Shown: positions 15,218 to 23,200 of the stretch, one piece after another
How positions within the stretch are numbered: the first letter of the stretch is position 1
Layout of the letters: each line of letters starts with the position of its first letter
Source of the DNA: a virus
DNA: 30,606 nt
Reading direction: 5' to 3' (one strand)
Virus record (IMG/VR): IMGVR_UViG_3300048694_000032
Span: 1 to 30,606 of that record
Program-made: the position numbers and the translations under genes
Notes under the pieces: generated by a model
Databases searched by the model: none
The model's input: the letters and a program-made list of their open reading frames with translations, nothing else
What the model was told of the DNA's origin: nothing

Positions 15218-15519
15218 ACTATTGGTGTGAGGTACTCACCATATCCTGCGTCAATAAGTACCTGCGCCTCCGCATCTGTCAATGTGTAGGAATGACCGCC
15301 AAGGTAATATGTTGTTGCATCGGCTAAATCATTTTGATAGGGGAAGCGGGTTTCTGTCACCGTTGTACCGTTAACAATCAAGGTAACTCCGCGACCAATA
15401 TCTGTCAAGAATCCGTGTCCATCAGATAATGGACGACCAGCAAGACGAGCATATGGAGAATACTGCGAACCTGAAATCCAGGTTTCTCCTTGCCACGGTG
15501 TTGTTAATTGATAAGGCAT
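15214..15519 (-). CDS. Small head-region protein, possible head completion or decoration
   Basis: A 101-residue protein starting MPYQLTTPWQGETWISGSQY. It has GHGFLTDIGRGVTLIVNGTT in the middle and SYTLTDAEAQVLIDAGYGEY near the end. I placed the start at ATG 15519, which has AAAGGA four bases upstream; the same frame is open further 5' but would cross the capsid gene antiparallel in phase, so the longer reading is a shadow. The position right after the capsid gene suggests a capsid decoration or head-tail joining role (inference). Confidence 0.65.
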   Translation of the reverse strand: MPYQLTTPWQGETWISGSQYSPYARLAGRPLSDGHGFLTDIGRGVTLIVNGTTVTETRFPYQNDLADATTYYLGGHSYTLTDAEAQVLIDAGYGEYLTPIV

Positions 15520-15577
15520 AACGTCCTTTCTAGTGATACAGGTGGCTTTGACACCACCTGTACCGAACCAACTAAAG

Positions 15578-16507
15578 TTAGTTGATTGATGTAGCAGACT
15601 CGATACGGTAGAGCGCTGCTTCACGGAGGCGGTTAAAGCCACCGAAGTAGTACCAACCGATGGTACGGAAACGACGGAGTGCGTCGATTTCTGGACCGAT
15701 AACAGTTGTGATGTCTTGAGCCATTGCTTCAGCAAGTGCTTCACGACCAGCAACGAACGCCTTGTAGACGTTAACTGAACCGCTGTTTGCTGCGTAAGGA
15801 ACGCGAGGTGTTTCGACAACGAATGCACCTTCGAGAACGCCAACAGCACCAGCCACGAATGGGGTACGGTCAACGTACTTGGTGAGTTCTTGGAATCCAC
15901 CAGTTCCTGCTTCTGCACGAAGGTCAGCGGACTGACGTGGGTGCACATAAGCAGCATAGAGTTCACCGATACGAGGCAAAGCCTTGTTGGTGCGGAGTTG
16001 AACTACAGCCTCGCGGATATCAGCAACGCTGAGTGTCATTGAGGATGTGATTGAGTTTGTGCTTGTTGCAGTACCTGCGTAGATTACGTTTGTACCTGCA
16101 GTAAGAACAGATGCAACAACCTTGTCGATTGAGTCAGCAGCATTGTAAGCGATGATGTCTGCAAGAGCAGCGTCAACATCGTTGAATGATGTGAGGTTCA
16201 ACTTCTTGGTTGTGGTTACGGCTGAGCCGTATTCTTGAAGTGTTACGGTAACTTGTGATGGGTTACCAAGAGCAACGGAGGAAACGTCGGTTGTTTCTGT
16301 CAAGGTGCTTGTTGCAGCAGCCAAGTCTGAGTAGATGGAGAATACAACTGACGAACCTGGCATTGCTTGCTGTACTGGCTTAACGTCAGCAATCGCACGC
16401 ATCACTGGGATGGAACGAAGTGCCATACGGACATATTGGTCGTACGCTGTTTGTACGAGGGCCGCAATGTCTGTTACGCCAGTTAAACTACCCGAAGGAA
16501 TTGCCAT
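15578..16507 (-). CDS. Major capsid protein, N4-gp56-like
   Basis: A 309-residue protein. The early region (YDQYVRMALRSIPVMRAIAD, then MPGSSVVFSIYSDL followed by TLTETTDV) matches the N4-gp56 type of HK97-fold capsid proteins. A middle segment (EYGSAVTTTKKLNLTSFNDV) and a helix-rich part (ADIREAVVQLRTNKALPRIG, YVHPRQSADL) resemble the spine helix and P domain, and the C-terminus has IDALRRFRTIGWYYFGGFNR. Length is normal for this fold without a large delta domain, in keeping with a separate scaffold gene upstream. ATG 16507 has AAAGG about 10 bases upstream. Confidence 0.88.
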   Translation of the reverse strand: MAIPSGSLTGVTDIAALVQTAYDQYVRMALRSIPVMRAIADVKPVQQAMPGSSVVFSIYSDLAAATSTLTETTDVSSVALGNPSQVTVTLQEYGSAVTTTKKLNLTSFNDVDAALADIIAYNAADSIDKVVASVLTAGTNVIYAGTATSTNSITSSMTLSVADIREAVVQLRTNKALPRIGELYAAYVHPRQSADLRAEAGTGGFQELTKYVDRTPFVAGAVGVLEGAFVVETPRVPYAANSGSVNVYKAFVAGREALAEAMAQDITTVIGPEIDALRRFRTIGWYYFGGFNRLREAALYRIESATSIN

Positions 16508-16541
16508 TGGGGTTTAGCCTTTCGTAATGTAGAGGTTCGGT

Positions 16542-17012
16542 TTAGAGTCCAGACTCACGAATGACTTGGTCCAGTTCTTCCTTGCTAGAAGCATTTAATA
16601 AGCGACGCATAATATCGCCACCCGCATCAGGCGATGCCGCCTGTTGAGTTGCGCTATTCATTCGCTTATATGCTGCTGCTTGGGCTGGGTCAACATTCGG
16701 TGTTGCCTGGCTTTCGGCTGTTTCAATACCGAATACATCTGAGTATTCAGTCAGCCATTTAGATACAGACTCTTCAGTTGGGTCTATATCCTGTGGGATA
16801 AATGACGCAATCTTGGTATTTACCCCGCGACTAGCGAGTGCATCTTTGATTGCTCGTTCTCTTTGTGCTTTGGAAAGATTCTCAAACTGAGATTTTAATT
16901 CAGCGAGTTCTTTCTCTTTTTGCTTATTTGCTTTACGCAACTGTTTGACGAGGTCGTTACCATCTGCTGATGGTGTATCAAAGTCGTCTTCTTCGTAGTC
17001 GTAGTTGGACAT
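16542..17012 (-). CDS. Scaffold-like protein
   Basis: A 156-residue acidic protein. The N-terminus is Asp/Glu-rich (YDYEEDDFDTPSADGND), followed by a coiled coil at about 20-50 (LRKANKQKEKELAELKSQFE), a helical middle and a C-terminal helix (EELDQVIRESGL). Size, coiled coil, high charge and position directly before the capsid gene are typical of scaffolding proteins that guide procapsid assembly. The ATG has AAGGA upstream. It follows a 124-base gap, so the scaffold-capsid pair may have its own promoter. Confidence 0.82.
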   Translation of the reverse strand: MSNYDYEEDDFDTPSADGNDLVKQLRKANKQKEKELAELKSQFENLSKAQRERAIKDALASRGVNTKIASFIPQDIDPTEESVSKWLTEYSDVFGIETAESQATPNVDPAQAAAYKRMNSATQQAASPDAGGDIMRRLLNASSKEELDQVIRESGL

Positions 17013-17136
17013 AGGTCCTTCTCCCTTATTGTTTGGTTTGCGTAGACCTCATACGGTTTGGGGAACGCCGTATGGCTTCTACTACTGGTCTTTCTTATCT
17101 CTCTAACAGGCCAGTCGTTCTGTTAGCAGGTCTTTG
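17013..17136. promoter_or_regulatory. Intergenic gap with two inverted repeats
   Basis: This is the longest gap inside the late block. It holds CATACGG/CCGTATG at 17050-17056 and 17068-17074, and CTAACAG/CTGTTAG at 17103-17109 and 17120-17126. Neither has a following T-run on the minus strand, so RNA processing, an operator or partial termination is possible. I found no convincing -35/-10 pair by eye. Capsid genes often need higher expression than their neighbours, which would fit a control site here. Confidence 0.35.
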
Positions 17137-18516
17137 TTATATCGAGCCAGCGCCTGGAGTTCCGAGCATATATCCAGTGATTGCTCGGTCACGGTTAAGT
17201 GCATTTTGTGCAAGTCCCGACCTACCTCCAAATGAAGATTTCTCAAGTTCAGTTAACTTTCTACGCTGTGCTGCAGCAGCAGTTCCACCAGCAAGGTTAA
17301 ATGCTTCTGCTTCTGCTTGAGTTCTTCCATATTGGTCTTGATTGTAAATCGACGCGAGTTGTCCACCGCGTTGAGTTGCGCTTGCAAGGAACGGAGATTG
17401 CGCTCCGTATTGTTCTCCAGTAATTCCAAGGTTTGCAAGTTCCTTTGCTCGTGCTGCAAATTCTGGAAGATTCTTTGCTATCTCTTCTGGAGTCATTCCA
17501 AGTAAATTTGCACCAAGGGCTGCTCCGCCGATTTGGGCAGATGTAACTTTTCGCTTAATGTCTTGAAGCGCATTAGTTGGGTCAAGTACATAGCCAAGAA
17601 TATCGCCAGTGTTAATCTCTGGATAGAATGCCTTAAGGCTTGCCATTACCTCTGGTGAACCATTGATAACTTTATTTAAACCCTCTTGTACGCGAGATTC
17701 TAATTCGTCAGAAGAGACATCTCCCGCAAGAAGTTTTTCAAAAGCAGGCGTCTTTCCTAGTTTTCCTGAAGAATAGTATCCTTGAGGAATACCGTATATC
17801 TGCATTACCTTACGGTAAGCATTTTCTTTTTGAATATACTCACCCTCAGATAGCGCTCGGTATCCGTTTTTAATGCGTGCCTCATTGGCAGCAAAACGGT
17901 CTTTGTATTCTGGAGTTGCGCGAAGTTCATTAATAAGTTCCGCTCCACCAGTTACGCCACGCTGTATCATATCTTCAAGAGGGCCAACAAGTGATTCAAG
18001 ACCAAGAGTTTTAAAATCCGTTCTTAGTGAATCATATGCTGATTTTAATGTAGCCTTTTTTGAATCTAAATATGATTGATAAGCGGCATATGCTTGTTGG
18101 TCTGTAAAAGTTTTTCCATCAGATGAAGTATAAACTACTGGCTTTTTTTCCGTGACTGTTCCGCCACCAGTAGTTGTTCCTGAAGATGAGCCCGAAGGTG
18201 CTCCAGTACTTGAACTTATTTTTACCCAACCCTGATTGTCATACCATTTGTAATTTCCGTCAGTTGGCATCTCTGGCTGCTTCCAGTTTCCAGATGCTTC
18301 ATCCCATACCCAAGCACGTCCAGGAGCGACTGGTTTCTTTTTAGTTGGTGTTGGCGTAAGGGTTGCGGTAGGTTCTGAAACGACTGGATTTACTGTCTGC
18401 GGAGCAGAATAGAAATTGAGATAGTTGAAATTTTTATTGGGGTTTGAACCAGAGGTGCCCTGTACGATGGCATCTTGCTCTGGGTCATAGTAAGATTTTC
18501 CTGTATAGATTGCCAT
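17137..18516 (-). CDS. Putative internal virion protein (459 residues)
   Basis: The N-terminal ~140 residues are low-complexity and rich in Pro/Thr/Ser/Gly, with two WxxxxGxWKxP-like pieces (AWVWDEASGNWKQP, KWYDNQGWVK). The rest is mainly helical (LKSAYDSLRTDFKTLGLESL, then GALGANLLG-type Ala/Gly segments, and AAAQRRKLTELEKSSFGGRS near the end). It lies between the giant protein and the scaffold, a common place for podophage ejection or core proteins. No enzymatic motif is seen. ATG 18516 follows the previous stop by two bases, with GGGG in front. Confidence 0.6.
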   Translation of the reverse strand: MAIYTGKSYYDPEQDAIVQGTSGSNPNKNFNYLNFYSAPQTVNPVVSEPTATLTPTPTKKKPVAPGRAWVWDEASGNWKQPEMPTDGNYKWYDNQGWVKISSSTGAPSGSSSGTTTGGGTVTEKKPVVYTSSDGKTFTDQQAYAAYQSYLDSKKATLKSAYDSLRTDFKTLGLESLVGPLEDMIQRGVTGGAELINELRATPEYKDRFAANEARIKNGYRALSEGEYIQKENAYRKVMQIYGIPQGYYSSGKLGKTPAFEKLLAGDVSSDELESRVQEGLNKVINGSPEVMASLKAFYPEINTGDILGYVLDPTNALQDIKRKVTSAQIGGAALGANLLGMTPEEIAKNLPEFAARAKELANLGITGEQYGAQSPFLASATQRGGQLASIYNQDQYGRTQAEAEAFNLAGGTAAAAQRRKLTELEKSSFGGRSGLAQNALNRDRAITGYMLGTPGAGSI

Positions 18517-18518
18517 TA

Positions 18519-19376
18519 TTACCCCGCAAGTCCAAAGTTACGTTTAACCGTTAGCAACACATCTGCTACTTCTTTGCGTGCCTTATCTGTATATTGCCAT
18601 TGGTCATCTTTTCTGAGCAGTCTTCGCAATTCAGAAAGATTCATATTTTTACTTAAAGCATCTTGTACATATTTGTTTGTTACGTCAATAGTCGAATATG
18701 GAATTTCAAGTTCATCAGCGATAGTTGATTGATAAGGTCCGATGACATCCATTAAGTCATATCCTTGGTCAATCATATTGCGAACGTTTTCTGGCATAGC
18801 AGTCTTTGCATAATTGCGAATCTTTTGTTCATAATTGTTAAGTGACTCACCTGTTGCTAACTCATCCATAGCCTGGTCAATCGTGTCAAACCCAAGAACT
18901 TTAGCGATTGAGTTTTCTGCCACACCGTTACGTTTTGCCACCTTAAGTAATGTATTGTAATTGTCCTGAAATGTCCCGCCAGTTTTTCCAGGTTCAAACG
19001 TAGTCCCTTTAATAAGTTCATCTTTAATGGTTGACTCTGGAATGCCACGTAAGTAATAGTCATCAAGTTGGTTTTCAGTAAACTGTACGCCTGCTTGCTT
19101 AAGCAATTTACGTAAATTTACTTTCCAGTCTTCTCGTGACTGCTGAAATACGTCAGAGTTTTCGAGTTGAGAAAGGTACCGAGTTTGTGCTGTGCCATTT
19201 AACTGTCCAAATAAAGACTTAGTTTTAAATATTTCTTTAGCCTTAATTGGGTCTTTATCAAATAAATCAAATACTTCCTGTAAGTATGGGTCTGCTTTTG
19301 TTCCATACTTTGGGTCAAGCAATAGAGCCGATACAAGACCAAGTTTATCTTGTATTGTAGAGGTGCCGTCTACCAC
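18519..19376 (-). CDS. Putative internal virion protein (285 residues)
   Basis: A helical, charged protein starting (V)VDGTSTIQDKLGLVSALL and ending EVADVLLTVKRNFGLAG. Repeated Asp-Asn-Tyr and Leu-rich helices are visible, with no catalytic motif. I chose GTG 19376 over the ATG at 19406: it has GGAGG six bases upstream and overlaps the preceding TAG (TAGTG), while the ATG lies 30 bases inside the previous gene. By position it belongs with the genes at 17137, 19376 and 20221 as a probable core or ejection component. Confidence 0.6.
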   Translation of the reverse strand: MVDGTSTIQDKLGLVSALLLDPKYGTKADPYLQEVFDLFDKDPIKAKEIFKTKSLFGQLNGTAQTRYLSQLENSDVFQQSREDWKVNLRKLLKQAGVQFTENQLDDYYLRGIPESTIKDELIKGTTFEPGKTGGTFQDNYNTLLKVAKRNGVAENSIAKVLGFDTIDQAMDELATGESLNNYEQKIRNYAKTAMPENVRNMIDQGYDLMDVIGPYQSTIADELEIPYSTIDVTNKYVQDALSKNMNLSELRRLLRKDDQWQYTDKARKEVADVLLTVKRNFGLAG

Positions 19377-20221
19377 TATTGACCTCCAATTTGCTTCATT
19401 ATCCAACTGCCAAAATCTGATTCACGTTTACGTTGTAGGTCGTCAGTTAATTCAGGCACTGCTTGAATTGCTGCCCCCACCTTACTTAAAGCCTTTTCTT
19501 CGCTATATCCTGGAGTTGATGTAGTAACGTTTTCAAGTTTTCCAGTCTGTGGATTCTTTACTTTTTTGGTTACGGTTACAGTTCCAGCATCCATCATACT
19601 TTGAATAGCGCCAGCAAGGTCGCTGTACCAAGGTTGCTTTTTATCATCTTCAGAAAGGCTTCTTCCTAAAATTGATTGTGCACCTTTATTGATAACTGCG
19701 TCTCGTTGCTCTGGGGTATATTGATATACTTGACGGCTTGGAAGTTTATCTGCAGATGCTGATATTTTAGCGGCTGCGCTGTTGCGAAGCATATCCTCAA
19801 CACTGAGAGTTTTTACCATTGGGTCTGTTGAAGCACTCATTGCTAATGCATAGCGAGATACCCATTTACCAAGAGTGGTTGGGTCTTGAATGTTTTTACC
19901 CGAAGCCCGCTTTACTAAATTTTGTAGCGCAGCATAAGCCTTTTTATTTGTTACAGCAAGTGAAGTAATATATGACTCATATTTAATTGGAGGTAGATTA
20001 GTTTCTACACCGAAACCAAAATCAACGCCAGAAGAATTACCTCCAGTGGAACCGCTTGTATCAAACGTCGTGCTGAATCCACCAGGCGATGGTTTTACAT
20101 ATGTTGATTGAGGGTCTGATTGATAAACTTTTTTTGCTTCAGCGGATACCTGCTCGGAGTTCCACTCAGGGTGAGCAGAACGAACTTCGTTCTCGTACTG
20201 CTTGTACGTCTTATTACCCAT
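19376..20221 (-). CDS. Putative internal virion protein (281 residues)
   Basis: A protein starting MGNKTYKQYENEVRSAHPEW. The first ~55 residues are a helix with a Gln/Lys pattern, then a Ser/Gly/Thr linker (~60-80), then helical segments (KKAYAALQNLVKRASGKNIQ, QYTPEQRDAVINKGAQSILG) and a C-terminal PELTDDLQRKRESDFGSW. ATG 20221 overlaps the TAA of the giant gene (TAATG). No known family recognised. Composition and context suggest an internal or ejected virion protein. Confidence 0.6.
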   Translation of the reverse strand: MGNKTYKQYENEVRSAHPEWNSEQVSAEAKKVYQSDPQSTYVKPSPGGFSTTFDTSGSTGGNSSGVDFGFGVETNLPPIKYESYITSLAVTNKKAYAALQNLVKRASGKNIQDPTTLGKWVSRYALAMSASTDPMVKTLSVEDMLRNSAAAKISASADKLPSRQVYQYTPEQRDAVINKGAQSILGRSLSEDDKKQPWYSDLAGAIQSMMDAGTVTVTKKVKNPQTGKLENVTTSTPGYSEEKALSKVGAAIQAVPELTDDLQRKRESDFGSWIMKQIGGQ

Positions 20222-23200
20222 TACTTAATCACCCCGAACTTATCATTTTCTAAATAACGTGTGTACAAATCAGAGAATCCTTTATCCCAGTTTTTCATTC
20301 TGAAGATATAGTCATCCCACTTTTCTTTGAGGTCTGAATTATATACGCTAGTAAGGCTACTATCTCCGTAGTAATCTTTTCGCTTAACAAGTTCTTGAGC
20401 AACATATGTTCTTGCTGCTACATAATCTGAAACAGCCTGCATAGTTGGCGTGTTTCCGTACTTGCCCATATAATCCTTGTCGCTGACAATGGTCATTAAG
20501 CCTTTGATATAACGCTTTGTCTTGTTTATATCAGTTGCACCAAACTCTTTGTCCTCGCCCCAGGCTGGAAGATATTTTTTCAATTCCTCTATCTTATTGT
20601 CCCATTGAGCCTTAAGCCCAAGTTGCTCAGCAGCAGAAGAATTAACAGACTTAAGTCCGTTTTGTGCCAGCAGTCCGTCCATCTGAGCGCTAAGTTTTTG
20701 ATAGAAATACCATCCAAGACTGATTTCCCTGTCTTTAAGAATGTCTTCTGTTGTGCGCTTTTCTGTGTAAGTTAGATTTCCACCAGGGCGAACTTCTCTA
20801 TTTTTGAAATAATTAGATGCTGCATCAGAGTACTTACTGGATGAAATGCCATTGTTGACTATAAACCCAACAAGACCTGGAACATTTAAATCATCCATCT
20901 TGCCGAGCAATGACCTAAACTCTTTTTCATTTCTTACAGCATTTGCTGTAGGAACTACACCAGTAGCATTTTTTGTTGTTGGCGCGGTAAGGATATATCC
21001 TATATCGCCCCATTTACTAAGGATGTAATCATTGACTTTATCTGGTCCGACTAATGGGTTAGCGATAGCCTTGCGGTAATCATCGATGATGACTTGCCAT
21101 TCTGGTCGGAAACTAAAAGTAAACGGCAACAGCATATTGACACCGATGCGTATGTCATATAAATGCTTAGCAAGTTTAATCGCATCATCAAAAGTTGGTT
21201 GTTTACCAACTCTTCCATCTTGAACCCATTCATTGTACTGGGTCTTCATTGCACTTGCTACCGCTGATGCAAAGGCTGCGTTGTCTAATCCAGCCTGGCT
21301 TGCTGCGTATTTTCTAGCAGCGGCTGGTAGTAATAAATCCCAAGGCTTTTCTGCAGGCTTGCCAAATGGAAGAAGGGAACTCATTATGGCATTTGCGGCA
21401 GATGGACCCACTGCTCTTGCTAAATAAGACCTGACATCTTCAACTACTTCTGGTCTACTGTTAGCAAACGATGATAGTGGAATTTGAACTGGTAAGCCAA
21501 ACGACGGAGCCAATGGGTTTTCGCCAGTAAGAAATACGTTAAGGCTATTTTTTGGAATAGAAATATCGTATCCTTTTGGAATACCAAACTTACCTTGAAG
21601 TCCCTGCGGAATTGTAAAGAGCAGGAACTGTGGCGTTGCTGGAGACTGTCCTGGAGGAACTTGATTACCTTCATTGTCCACAACCGTAGCGACTCGGTTT
21701 GGTGCATTCCATAACTGTTGAGTTCTGGCTATGCGTGAAGGGTCTTCAAACATAAACTTTCCGTAGACCTTAACTGCGTTATACTGTGCGTTAAAGAACG
21801 GAATCAAAAAGCGAAGCGTATTTGACATACCAGTGTTATTTGTTACACGGTACAAAACTTCATTAGTAGTCTTTAACGCTTGGGAATGCGCAGTACGCTG
21901 AAGTTGAATAATTAAATCTGGGTCTTGAAGATTCTTACCAAGACCTTCAGCAATCTTAACTTCTTCAGTAAGCGCTCGCTCATATAGTCTTTGATAAAAT
22001 GGCCAAGCAACCAAATTGTTTTCTGGGGTTGAACCAAGCACTTTGAACAATTTTGACAAAGTCTGATTGATAACGCTTCGAGTAGTTGAACTTCCATACC
22101 TAAATGTATCTTCCATAATCTTACGCCCAGCAATAGGGGTAAGGTTTGGAACACCGCGCATCAATACGTCAAATTGCTCTGGCGTTAATTCTTCACGAGC
22201 AATAAGGGATTGAACCTGACGGTCTGGAAATACTCTATTAAGTCTAGCGCGGGCTTCAGCAATGTGGCTAACTACTTCTTCTTTTGTAATGGAAGCCTTA
22301 ATTTCATTAAGGTAGAATTGTCCATCTTTTTTAAACCACTCAAGAATTTGAGTATCTGATTGTCCAGCAAGAAGACGCATAGCAAGTTGGTCATTGCGTA
22401 AAAATCTATTGGCAAAATTTGCCATTTCGTTAAAGTATTGCGGGTCCGTTGGATTAACAACTACACGCTCTGGTCCTAGTTTACCAGTAAAGGAATGAGA
22501 TGTCAGACCCTTTTGAGCATCAAAAGTCATATATGCTTGAGATTCAGTAAGCCAGTTTAGCGTCTTATCGCTTGCTGCTTCGTCTCGAATGGCCATACCG
22601 TTTGGTCCACCGAACGCACCGCCAGCATTTACCTCAACGCCTTTTGGTGTAATAATTTTTACGTCTTTTTCTCCGCCTTTTACAATTTTAAGTTCAGAAC
22701 GGATAAGAGCCATTTTTTGTGACTCTTCAATAAGGTCATCAATTTGATTATTGAGAGCCTCAATGTTTTGAGTATAGATTCTGATGCGGTTCATTTGGTC
22801 TTCGCCAAGAATTTCTGCAATGTCTTCAAAGTTTCTTGAACGAGAAAGGTCGTATGAAGTCACCACTCGAATATCTGGCTGCGCTCCAGGATGTTTAGCG
22901 CGAGCCTTAATGCCCATACCTTTAGGCATTTCACCCTCAAGCAGTCCCGCTGGCAATCCTTTTCGTGGTTCGATTGTAGGAAATGCCCCCTTTGGCAATC
23001 TTCCCTTTTCGCCAGGAACTTTATAGAAAATCTTTCCGCTTGGAAAGTCTGCATAAACAAGAGTTGTACCTTCTGGAAGTTTTCCTACAACTTCTTGTTT
23101 GACATATTTGCCAAATGCTTCTTGTTGTAATCTTTCAAACTTCTTTTTATCTTGACCAAAAAGTAATCCGTTTTGTTTATTTTTTAATTCTTTTAACTTA

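Noticed and set aside
15520-15966. 5' extension of the 101-residue head-region gene
   Set aside because: It overlaps the capsid gene in another frame; a strong ribosome binding site precedes ATG 15519 and only the downstream part looks like a folded protein.
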